The notes under the pieces are model-generated. The model saw only the letters and a program-made list of their open reading frames with translations. It was not told the origin of the DNA and did no database searches. This document shows, one piece after another, positions 48,988 to 58,437 of a stretch of 64,000 bases of DNA (positions are counted from its first letter, which is position 1; each line of letters begins with the position of its first letter). Origin of the DNA: Nemania diffusa (taxonomy: Eukaryota; Ascomycota; Sordariomycetes; Xylariales; Xylariaceae); assembly GCA_038501195.1 (NCBI GenBank), contig JBBPUQ010000009.1, positions 2,046,001-2,110,000 of the forward strand. The letters run 5' to 3'. Position numbers and translations under genes: made by a program.

Positions 48988-49928
48988 TTAGGGATCATAT
49001 CTATGAGTGGAAAGGTGTTGTTGTTGTAATCCCCTTAGCAAGAATGAGAGGTGAGAGCACATTGACTAGCGCTCTCGGATTGTAAGGCTATTAGCCTGTT
49101 AGCCTGTATCGTTATGCCTACAATTTGTACTATGGACGGTGGTAAAATAGAAATAAGGAATGGATGGAACTGGTAGCCTCAATGGAAAATTGGCGGGTTT
49201 GCAATACTGGGGGCAACAAGGGAATTTGCGAGGAGTTGGAGTGCATCAATTTAGGAGTTTAGTGTGTTTATTCTTATTCACAGGGCCCTAAGCACAGTCA
49301 AGGGGAATACAATTCGTTGCTCTGAATTATTACATCTAGTTAACATGCGTTTCTCCATGTCCTTTTGAAGGCAATTAGATAATTTCTCCGTGGTGTAGTT
49401 GTTCGATCGTAGTAGGGCTCTTCAGAGATACAAGGCGGGAGATGATATCGTAAAGCATAAACCATGACGTCATTCACGCACATGACAACGCGTCGTCCTG
49501 GCGTTTACTACGCGGATGAGTCACGCTTAAGGAAATCGTTCTTACGTAATCTTATCTTCTAGGCTGTAAAGTGGTAAGAGAGTCTCGTGTTGCTCCCAAC
49601 AATTATTATAGGCAGCAAGTTTCAAGTTATACTCCAATTCGGAGCTTATCAATCCCCCCCTTTTCCTGAGTAAGTTTTTAACCTGGGGCGTAAAAGTAGC
49701 GGTTGAAAGGAAGGGCCATGACTTACCATTTCTCCTCCCAGCTTGGCCGAAATCGTGAACAAGAATAGCCGTACAAACCTCGTATTATATACGGCAAATT
49801 CGCTTTATACACATAGGCACATAGGCACCTTCACACGATTTATAGAGACCAAGCGGGTTAGGAGTAAAAGCCAGGAGCCAGCTAGCTATCTAACTAGGTG
49901 ATAGCTAATTACCTAATTACCTGGCGCC
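48988..49928. other. Intergenic region
   Basis: About 940 bp. TGACGTCA occurs at 49465-49472 within ATGACGTCAT, some 460 bp before the next gene. TAGCTA/CACATAGGCA short repeats occur near 49,815. No gene recognised. Confidence 0.5.
49465..49472. promoter_or_regulatory. CRE-like palindrome TGACGTCA
   Basis: The palindrome extends to 10 bp (ATGACGTCAT). It lies upstream of the GFA-family gene. Candidate bZIP/ATF site; function untested. Confidence 0.3.
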
Positions 49929-50781
49929 ATGGAAGCCCGGTGCCAGTGCGGGGCCGTCCGGTTCACGACGCCGCTCCCGAAGCCATTGGCGCTGTACATC
50001 TGCCATTGCGCCGAGTGTCGCCGGCAGTCCGGCTCCGCCTTCGGCACCTCGGCCATATTCCCCCGCTTCGAGCTGCCTAAGACCGAGATGCTGTCCTGTT
50101 ACACGTAGGTTCGAGATCCGTTCGGCGCCCGGTGCATGCATCAGAATGCGGGGCTGGTGGCGGGTAATTGAGGTTCTGGGCTCTCTCTCCCTGACTAATA
50201 TGGAACTTGCTTGCAGGCGAGCTACGCATTCGGGTCACACTTTATATTGGTATGTTACGTCGTTATTCCGGTTCCTTCCGTGGAAGAAAAACCGATCGTT
50301 CTGGATATACAGCGGAGATCGTCGCTGACTGACCTCCTCCACAAAGCTATTTCTGCCAGCGCTGTGGCACGCGATTGATTCACACTGCCCCCGTAAGCCT
50401 CCTCCAAGCCCTCGCGCATTCCTCACCCCACGCATAGATCTGTCGAAACGCTACCTTATTTAGCGGCTTTCACCTAAAAAACCAACTAACCAAACCACCC
50501 AGGGCAAGAACGTCGTGTCGGTAAAAGGGGGCTGTCTCACGGGCCTCGACTGGGGTACCGCCATCCACATCTGGACCAAGTCCGCCATGATCCCCATCCC
50601 GGAGGGCTCCGAGACGCACTCGGAGGAGCCTAGCGGCTCGGACTACAGCAGCGTGCAGGAGTCCCTGGACCAGCCCGGCCCGCTCGTGAACAGCGGCGGG
50701 TTCCCCAAGGCGGCGCCGGTGCCTGAGGTGGGGGAGTTGGGACGCATTAGGGGCGCTTGCGAGCTCAGTGGCGTGCTGTAG
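49929..50781 (+). CDS. GFA/CENP-V family zinc enzyme
   Basis: Four short exons, 49929-50104, 50217-50249, 50347-50392 and 50503-50781, encode 177 residues. The zinc ligands are CQCGAVRF near the start, then ICHCAECRRQSGSAFGTS, then CYFCQRCGTRL after splicing, followed by GGCLTGLDW and HIWTKSAMIPIPEG. This is the S-(hydroxymethyl)glutathione synthase-like (GFA) fold. The family includes enzymes proposed to combine formaldehyde with glutathione, but most fungal members are uncharacterised. The last ~60 residues are a Ser/Glu/Pro-rich tail. No intron is visible in any single frame, so the gene is easily missed. Confidence 0.88.
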
Positions 50782-52048
50782 GAGCCTTGAGGCTGGGGAG
50801 GAGGAGTTGGGGATTTGGTGGTGTCGGGTTTTGCTGGGAGTCGAAAGTTGGTAGACTCCTATTATATTCTCTTCTTTTCCCCTTTTTTTTATTTTTCTCG
50901 GACGCGGAAACTTGGGGGCTATCAACCCTTCGTGTATAAAACTGTTTGGATACCATTTTGAACACCAATTACTACCCATTGCCTGTACTTAATCCACGTA
51001 CTACCACGAGGTAGTCTAGACACCGGGTTTTCATATCCCACTTCGACTTTGCTTACTTAAGATTGACACGATTATTCTCCCTAAAGGAGCATCATTGTAT
51101 TTTGTGCTATCTAGTAGCATGGGCGATAATAGGCGAATCTCTTCTCGCAACCTTCATGAGTCTCCTGACTCTGTTTCCTCTGCTATACAGTGCTACTAGT
51201 GCTCTCCCGATAGCCTAGCCCAGGGGCATCGGAGATCACGCTTCGCATCCCTTGGACAAATACCTTATCGTGCGCTCATTCTTCTCTCCCTCTTTTCCCT
51301 TCTTTCTAGTTTTTTCTTTTCATTTATACCAAAGCCTTCAGCTGACGGACTTCCCACCACCACATAGTCTCCTCAGCGGGCACTCTTCTTAACCTTACGG
51401 AGCGTATAATGTCCATCCATAGACAGACTGAGATGGGGATTGGTGTACCCCGTGCTAGTGGGTGCGCGTGCTTATAACTTTCACCGTCGTGAACGTCGTG
51501 CCTTCTTCGGTGGTAGTCGGCGGGCGTGCTGTGATCAAGGTCGTCGGAATATCGGATGCTGGAATCGAGAATGGTAGGATGACACTGCTGCTTACCTCCC
51601 CGCTATACGTGCTCAATTAATCCAAATACAACAAAAGGAACGGTTATGCTAGTGAGCATACATAGAATTTTATGGAAGGTAGATGTATCAAAGCTAGCTG
51701 TTCAGCTATGGGAGGCTACTAGCCTAGGGCCCAGAGTTACTATCTCTAAATTCACTGAAAAATGGCTCGAAAACTGTACCCCCTCCGTTTTTCTTGCTCG
51801 GGCTGGATAAAAACCTCGTCAACGGGGAGATAAAATACCCCATGATAAGCCAGCACAAGATTTGACGCTTTCACAGTTGAAATCCAGTTGATTGGACTAA
51901 GCTACGCACTAGTTGTGGTGCCAGTCACTTTTTATAGCTTTTATGGCGCGCCATTATCGCATACATGATGTTTAGGAGCGAGCCATGTCTCTAAAGCATC
52001 TTCTTAGCATTTTATCTCTGGAAATGCCACCAGAACAGACTCCAATTT
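50782..52048. other. Intergenic region
   Basis: About 1.27 kb between convergent genes. A minus-strand Thr-rich frame at 51,595-51,455 is bounded by a possible acceptor but has no start or partner exon. No gene called. Confidence 0.5.
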
Positions 52049-55000
52049 TCATGTAGCCTTTTCTACACTCTCGCCGTTTTGTCCATTTGAACTGTGACCC
52101 TTCTGTAGGTCAAGGTGGAAGGATCGAATTAGGGCATCAGTCTCATCAAGGGTCATCACCTTGAGGTCTGCCATCTGCTTGATCTTGGCCGTACTAGAAT
52201 GTTGGGGTTGGATCGTTAGTGATCTAGATGTTAGGATAGGTAGCCAACACTTACACCTGGCGAATTTTGTCCTCTGGCCAGGAATTTGCATCGAGGCCCA
52301 ACTGGTCAACTCGACTCTTAATAGCATTCCACCCAGTAAGTCGAGATGTGAAATGGACACTAAGAAATTAGATCAGTTTGCAGGCTTCATAGTATTACCT
52401 AGGTTGTAGCTTACTATCTATACAGCTGTGTTAGTTCTGAATATGCGCGAGACAAACAGTATAACTTACCTTGATAAACCGAAGTCCTCGGGCTTGAGGA
52501 TCTCATAGGTGGACGGGGAATTAAGGATTGCCTTAGCGTGGATACCAGCCTGATACCGTGTTAGTCGGTTTATTAATCGACGGGTTCACATGTGGTATAT
52601 AGTTACCTTGTGTGTGAAGGCGCAAAACCCTGTGGTTTTCGTAAGCAACACGGCAATGGCTATATATAGAGCAGATAACATACCAGTAATTGGGTTGTTA
52701 AATGGCACGTTGATCTGGAAACTCTGTTAGCTTGCAAGAAAGCATATGATAAAGCCAGATAAAGTGTGTGCTTACTTCAACAGCTTCTGCGACAAAATCT
52801 TCAATAGCCTTGAGCTGGTGAAGCTTATACTTGGAGAGAATGTAATCCCTGCTGGTCGGCATCATTCTAGCCATCTTGCGTTTCGTAAAGTCAGGCCACA
52901 GTTGGATTCCAGAAGAGTAAGATTTAGACATACGAGGGCCCCAAGTGGGCAGATGCCATTTCTTTCCCCAATTCCAAGCACAGATGTGTCGACGTCTGTG
53001 CCGTAGAAAGTCAGCCTATGCCCACCCCTGCAGACAACGTTGGTGGATCTGGAGTCCATCTCCAAGGTCCATATCTCCTTAGTAGTTATAAAGAGAGAAT
53101 CTGGTGAGCTTACGTGTAGCACCAGCCTCGAGGGCAGTGAAGGAGTTCTAGGAATGGTCAGCTTCTCATCTACAGGTTTCGGAGCATGTAACGGACCGCC
53201 ACAGCACAGCCTGTATCATCGTGGAACTTCATTCGATTAGCCCAGTGTCATGCGAAATGTAGTTTACAGGGGCATATACGTGAACCTCGATATCGGTCGA
53301 GACACAGCCTCGAAGGGTTCTAACAAGGTCCTGCGGATGGTTAGCATACGGCCAAAAAAGAGGATGGCCATGACTTACATAAACTTGTCTCGGAGAAGCA
53401 CAGCCCACGGTATCGGCAACGCCCACCCTTCCGACACCAACGTTATTGCTTTTGAGAAATCCTCAGTTAGTTATTGCTGTACAGAGCGTATTTCTAGCGC
53501 TAAAGAACATATTTCAGGAGCACCCATGCTGAAAACTCTTCATTGGGACAGCGAACCGCTTTTGGGGAATGCCAAAGGGATACCAATAGCAAGGCAAGTA
53601 CTTACACAGCGCGGTAAATGGAGAGCAAATCGACTAGATCCGACCTTTGCATACGTTAGCGAGACTGTTGGCCTTAGGGTCAGCCGACCCCTTAGAATCC
53701 CCGCCGAGCCAGAATCAAGCCTTGGATGGAGAAGAGCACGTTGAATAGCGTTGCTTTGCTTTGCTGAAATGGGTAATGTGGAGGCCTTATAGGTCATAGG
53801 CGCATTTTAAGAGAGCGTCGCAAAAACGATGGTGCTATGTCGTAACGAGCAATGAGAATCCGCACAAGACCCTGCTTTTCGCTCTAGGTCTTGCTCGTCA
53901 TGACTCTCAAAGGCCCCAGTCTCCGTAAGCAACAGAGATCAATCGGTCGGCGAAGGGATCGGCGTAGAGAAACGTAAAGACAGCACTTACCGGAAAGAGT
54001 CTTCACTCGAGAAGCGGACTTCGCAGCCTCGGCTGAGCCATTGTTTAGCTTCTAATTGGGACTAGATTGGTGGTGCACATACCTCTTGATATACTCTATA
54101 ACCTCGATAGCCTGCTTGGTAATAGCTATCATGTCCTTGCCGCCAAGGGAATGCTCTCGTAGGAATTCTTGTTGCTGCAAGTCAGTCTATGAACGAGATT
54201 ATATAGTGGGTCTGTGCTCACGGCTCGTCCCGATCACGACATCTACACCGTCAACTCCGCAGTCGCACTTAGAGGGTTCAGTCATTTGCAATTCATTCTC
54301 AATTCGAAGGACTCATACCGCAAGCTTGGCGTCCTGGAGCATGTGTTAGCTACATACGAGCATGGGTACACTGGCAGATCGACAGGTAAAATAAAGGCAT
54401 CCGAAATCGCTAGCCATAACGGCTACTCACCTCTAGAGTGCATCTTGTGTCTGATATGTCGGTTAGAAGACTTGGCATAACTAGGGCCAAGAGGATACAA
54501 CGAACGGGTTAGAATCTTGGCCTACTGTGTCGTTAGTAGACATTTAATCTCTCCTAAGTATTGGTGATTGAATGCGTACCTTGAGGCCGAGCTTGCAGAT
54601 GGCTTCGCAGTCGTCGCGAGATTGCTACGGTTGATTAGCGCTGAGATCTAACCAAGACATAATGGAAAAGACTCACCGGGCTGGCAGCTGGATTTGTAAG
54701 TTCAATATAGTCACAACCAAATTCAGAAAGCATCGTCGCACTATAGACAAGGTAGTGTCAGCAAGTATAACAAAGGGCTTGGGTCCGCTTTGAACATGCA
54801 TTTTAATTTTCGTCTCAGTTGAGAAGTACGCATTTGCAAATTGTTCGCCCTCCCTCAACGCTAAAACAGGCATTAACCACTTTGTTCAACGCTGTATGAT
54901 AGCGAAGATAATTTCTTACTAGCTAGAAATAGTTAGTTATTGCTGTATTGAGCCTGCTTGTAGAGCCAAAAGACATATTTTAGGAAGCTGCTGAAAGCGG

Positions 55001-55114
55001 AATTTAATGGCACGGGAGTTACTTGCATTCTATGATCTTGAAGTTGCGGACATTGCTCAAGAGGTCACTGACGCTCGAGTAAGGGTTCGACGTGGAGTTG
55101 CCGGTGATGGACAT
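52049..55114 (-). CDS. Homocitrate synthase with 22 exons
   Basis: First enzyme of fungal lysine synthesis (acetyl-CoA plus 2-oxoglutarate to homocitrate). Exons: 55114-55027, 54860-54800, 54740-54677, 54624-54580, 54521-54506, 54450-54431, 54333-54319, 54267-54222, 54167-54083, 54032-53991, 53644-53606, 53448-53379, 53330-53280, 53226-53197, 53147-53114, 52995-52934, 52874-52776, 52714-52684, 52629-52607, 52549-52470, 52359-52255, 52193-52049. They total 1251 nt (416 residues) and every junction keeps phase. Motifs in order: [17 protein letters not shown] (signature LR-E-G-x-Q), [58 protein letters not shown] (metal-binding His pair, split by intron 13), [29 protein letters not shown]. Introns 1 and 2 start with GC. 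Many introns carry CTAAC or CTGAC near the 3' end. The model is one residue short of the usual family sequence at introns 1 and 20. Confidence 0.9.
53466..53534 (-). repeat. Intronic repeat block, copy in intron 11
   Basis: Within intron 11 (53605-53449). Read on the minus strand it has TTTCAGCA, then CCTGAAATATGT, then TACAGCAATAACTAACT, close to the 3' end. About 70 percent of positions match the block in intron 1 by eye. The ACTAAC near its end is a branch-site-like sequence. Confidence 0.65.
54931..54996 (-). repeat. Intronic repeat block, copy in intron 1
   Basis: Within intron 1 (55026-54861). It shares TTTCAGCA, CCTAAAATATGT and TACAGCAATAACTAACT in the same order and orientation as the intron 11 block. 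Here the block lies in the 5' half of a longer intron. Confidence 0.65.
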
Positions 55115-56815
55115 GTTGGGCGTTGGGCCGTCCAAACGGCGATAGGGGAGCTGTAAAGTAGGGTGCTCGAGCGGCTTCGTTACGAAATCAGTATGTCTCT
55201 TGCGCAAGCAGTAAATGAGAGGCTGGATTGAAGACTCGTTTCGACGATATAGCGAGAATTAGTCTGACTGTTTGATGTTCTGGAGCAGATGATGGAGGGG
55301 TCTGCACTTGCAGAAATATTAATTTTTTTGGAGAGTCATCACTAGCGTCTCCGGCCCGATGGCGGGGGTTCTGTGGCAGGTTCTGTGGTAGGCGGCAAAA
55401 AAATTCTTTAGTACCTAGCTCCACAGCAACAGATTGAAATCAGGAATAATGAGGCATCACAATGCCCTTTTCGCCCCCTACACCCAAGTGCGCGTAATCT
55501 AGGCTTTGGTTCTATCCATTTTCTAGATAGATCATCGACTTCAAAACATATGTCAATCTACTCACTAGTTCTCACTGGTTCTCCCCGCGCTGTTCATTGT
55601 TCATACAAGCTCAAGCCCCTGAACAGTGGTTACCTGAATCACATTCTATGTCTATAATTGGGAGTCACTGCTCCGATCGCCGGACACGGGTGTGGCAGAA
55701 AAGCCTAGCCAGGTCTTGCTGGTTAATTAATTAATGCAGGTGGCGTCCCCGGATTTCGTAACCTAGGTCTAAGACACCGTGTCGTAGCCCGGGTAGCATC
55801 CTTGAGAGTACTCCTCTAGCGTTATATGGATAGTGTCGTCATTGAAAAATCCCCTGCCGAGAAACTCATAAGAAAAATTTCGTCAGCCTTAAGGTCAGGT
55901 AGACGGAAGAAGCATAAGATGGACCTAGCGCTTGGCCAGCCGCACTTCGATCCTCGCGTTCCCCCGCTCTAATTCCTCCCCATCTTCCACTTCCTCGTTC
56001 TCGCCACCATCAACCTTTCATAGAATATAATTAGGCCAAAATAAACGTAATTGTCTCTGAGGTTTGTTGGCCTAGGGACCCGAATAGCCACTGGCCCCTC
56101 GATAGGTTTTGCCGGCCATAAGCAACAAGGCTGACGCCCTACAAGCCCGGCATCTCGGACCGTCTACATCAACAAAGACGTTCGGGGTCAAGCAGGGAGA
56201 AATTTGCCACCGAGACAATTTCTTTAGTGGAATGCGATAGGTGCCAATACAATGCCGTTGAAGACGCGTCAGAAACTTGGGTTGACCATGCTGATAATGA
56301 TCTTACAGAGGTAGGAAAACAAGAGCACATGTATACCCCGCTTTTGGTGCTCATCAAGTTGGCAAAGGCTGTGATCGATCGGCAAGCCGCCTGTGCTGTG
56401 CTGGGCAGCGTGCAGTAGTGTATAAAAGTCAGGCCCCTGGTCTTAAATAGTACCGCTTGAGGTTTTATTGTTAAGTCGTGGTTCGCAAAAGGTATTCACT
56501 CCGACAACGCCACACCGATGCCTTTAAGTTGTATATACCACTACTACCGAGCTGGAATGTAAAAATTTAAGTCGAGATATCGAAGAACGGCCTCTGGATG
56601 ACAGCTCCACGTTGTACCGCGGCTGCTCCTGCGGCTGCTGAATGGGGCTGTACTCTGGCAAGCCGGCGGCATTTAAATAGTGGGCAGACTTCCCCGCCTT
56701 ATGTATTTGGTAAAGCGCCAGCCCCACCACTAAGTCCTTTTTGACTTATACCCCTCTGTTTGACTCAATTCTTTCCCTGGCTCTTCCTTAGCTATTATGC
56801 TTTATTTCTAGCACT
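55115..56815. other. Upstream of homocitrate synthase, no further gene supported
   Basis: About 1.7 kb with short frames only (e.g. 56,227-56,418 plus, 55,188-55,424 minus), none with recognisable features. The proximal part should hold the homocitrate synthase promoter. A TACAG sits about 40 bp before the start codon, so an upstream non-coding exon is possible. Confidence 0.45.
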
Positions 56816-56875
56816 ATGCCTTCGTTTTTAACGAAGGAGGAACGACTGAGTGAAACGAAAGGTTACTTGTAGTGT

Positions 56876-57022
56876 CGTAAAAAATTCCCAGCAGAATTCT
56901 ATGGCCGAAATAGGTAATTTTGCCTTCCTATTTGGGAAGAGTGGGTCAGCTAGTTGTCGAAAAATTTCCAGGACAGTTTTTTATCCCAAATAGGAAATTC
57001 TCTCTGCCTATTTGGGTATAGT
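56876..57022. repeat. Two diverged ~66-bp direct repeats
   Basis: Units at 56876-56942 and 56958-57022 share TCG-TAAAAAATTCC / TCGAAAAATTTCC starts, AAATAGG-AATT and a GCCTATTTGGG / TTCCTATTTGGGA end. Each unit also contains a short internal inverted pair (CCAAATAGG facing CCTATTTGG in the second). Confidence 0.65.
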
Positions 57023-57099
57023 TCGTCCAATTCGGCTTCAATCGCATGCACGCGGCTATAATCGGCTAAACCGGCTACACCTACGTACAGACCACTCTA

Positions 57100-57480
57100 A
57101 CAGGTGGCTAACCGACCTCCCTACTTGTTAGGTGACCTACTTGTCAGGTGACCGACTTACCTGCCAGTTGACTTGCCGACCTACCAGGTCACTTGCCAGC
57201 CGGTCTACCTGCCAACCAGGTGACTTACCGGCCGACCTACCACCTTACCAGTTGGCCTACCGACCTGCTGGCCTGTTAAGTGACCTACTGGTCAGGTGAC
57301 CAACCTACCTACCAGTCAACCTACCTACCTACTAGTCAGGTGGCTGACCAACCTACCGACCTGTCAAGTGACTGACCGACTTACCTAGTGACCTGCCAGC
57401 CTACCAAGTGGGTCACCAGCCGGCCTACCTACCTGCCAGGTGACCAACTGACCTACCTACTTGTAGACCTACCTGCAGGC
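57100..57480. repeat. Degenerate minisatellite of CTACC / CAGGTGAC words
   Basis: About 380 bp made of permuted short words such as CCGACCTACC, CAGGTGAC, CTGCCAG and TACCTACC with no fixed register. One-letter composition is skewed to C and A. No coding signal. Confidence 0.8.
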
Positions 57481-57512
57481 CTGACTGCAAGTCAACAAGG
57501 GCTCAGGACCTA

Positions 57513-57617
57513 GGGCTAGGATTGGAAGGGCTAGGATTGGAAGGCTAGGATTGGAAGGGCTAGGATTGGAAGAGCTAGGATTGGAAAGCTAGGATTGGAA
57601 GGGCTAGGATTGGAAGC
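57513..57617. repeat. Seven-copy GGGCTAGGATTGGAA tandem repeat
   Basis: Units of 14-16 bp differ only in the number of G/A at the joint (GGGCTAGGATTGGAA, GGCTAGGATTGGAA, GAGCTAGGATTGGAA). It abuts the MITE-like element at 57,619. Confidence 0.9.
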
Positions 57618-57618
57618 G

Positions 57619-57745
57619 TTAAAAACGAAGGCAGTCCTCTCCTTTAGCTGGGAGGGAGCGGGAGCCGCGCGCGCGAAGCGCCTACGCGGCGGAGCACACG
57701 GTTGGTAGGAAGGAGGCTAAAGGAGAGGGCTGCCTTCGTTCCCTA
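57619..57745. mobile_element. MITE-like element with 25-bp terminal inverted repeats
   Basis: Left arm 57624-57648 and right arm 57716-57740 are inverted copies over 25 bp with one mismatch (key parts AACGAAGGCAG and CTCTCCTTTAGC). The 67-bp interior is unusually CG-rich (GCCGCGCGCGCGAAGCG) and shows no RIP decay, unlike the AT tract 300 bp further on. Too short to encode a protein, so any mobility would need a transposase elsewhere. Confidence 0.7.
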
Positions 57746-57764
57746 TAGCCTGTCGAGGGTCTGT

Positions 57765-57812
57765 ATAGCCTGTGTGGCCTGTGTGGCCTGTGTGGCCTGT
57801 ATGGCTTGTAGC
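57765..57812. repeat. Short 9-bp tandem repeat (CCTGTGTGG)
   Basis: About five units of CCTGTGTGG or variants. Because the unit is a multiple of three, it creates a spurious Trp-Pro-Val open frame, which I do not call as a gene. Confidence 0.85.
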
Positions 57813-57867
57813 CCTTAAAAACGAAGGCTTCCTTGCCCCTGACCCCCAGGGGCCTCTAGTCTTTTAT

Positions 57868-58437
57868 AACTTTTACTACCTTAGGGCGCCAGCCCGGCGT
57901 AGGAAAATAGTAGCTAGATTAATATTCAGGCTTAAAAATGTAATAGGGTCAACAGGTGGAGACAAAGGTGTGGAGCCAAGAAAATTAGTAAGCATGTAAC
58001 ATGAAAATAATGAACCAACATATATACGAAGCTCAAAATGATTTTTTTATTTCAAAATTTTTTATATAAAAAAATTAAAATAAACTAAAAATATAAAATA
58101 ATATATATAATATATAATATATTTTTTATATATAAAATAAATAATAATAAATATAATAAAATAAAATTAATTTTATTAATTTAATTTAATTTAATTTATT
58201 ATATTTTAAATAATTAATTATTATATAATTTAAAATTTAAAATTTTAAAATATTTTTATTTAATAATTATTTATAAAAATTTAATAGATTTTTTTTAAAA
58301 ATAATATGTATTATTATTTGAAAATTTCACTTGGCTGACGCAATGATCCGGTTTTACCAAACTTTAGCTATATTTCAAAACAGTGCCTACGTCTGTTTTT
58401 ATACGCTGGGGTGGCGCCCTAAGGTAGCTAAGTTGTT
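57868..58437. mobile_element. AT-decayed element framed by inverted repeats
   Basis: CTACCTTAGGGCGCCA (57876-57891) has its exact inverse TGGCGCCCTAAGGTAG at 58412-58427. The match extends imperfectly on both sides to about 35 bp, including GGCGTA inward and AACTT outward. The interior, about 58,040-58,325, is nearly pure A/T like the left end of the window. This fits a short transposon whose body was mutated by RIP while its ends stayed intact. Confidence 0.6.

Larger units (their letters stand above)
56818..57828. mobile_element. Composite repeat region bounded by GCCTTCGTTTTTAA motifs
   Basis: GCCTTCGTTTTTAA at 56818-56831 has its exact inverse TTAAAAACGAAGGC at 57619-57632 and again at 57815-57828. 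The left copy continues into the palindrome CCTTCGTTTTTAACGAAGG. Between them lie a duplicated 66-bp unit, minisatellites and a MITE-like element (separate entries). No transposase frame is visible. A non-autonomous DNA element or nested set is the likely explanation, but its limits and target duplication are uncertain. Confidence 0.45.

Noticed and set aside
51455..51595. Thr-rich minus-strand frame (PTTTEEGTTFTTVKV)
   Set aside because: Looks like the end of a secreted or GPI-type protein, but no upstream exon, signal peptide or start could be found. Possibly a gene fragment.
55021..55027. Non-canonical donor for homocitrate synthase intron 1 giving E-C-T-LREG
   Set aside because: It would keep the threonine but needs an intron beginning with AG. 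The GC-AG reading is a recognised splice class and is repeated at intron 2.
57772..57999. 75-codon frame starting with Trp-Pro-Val repeats
   Set aside because: Product of the 9-bp tandem repeat; no start context, homology or splice partner.
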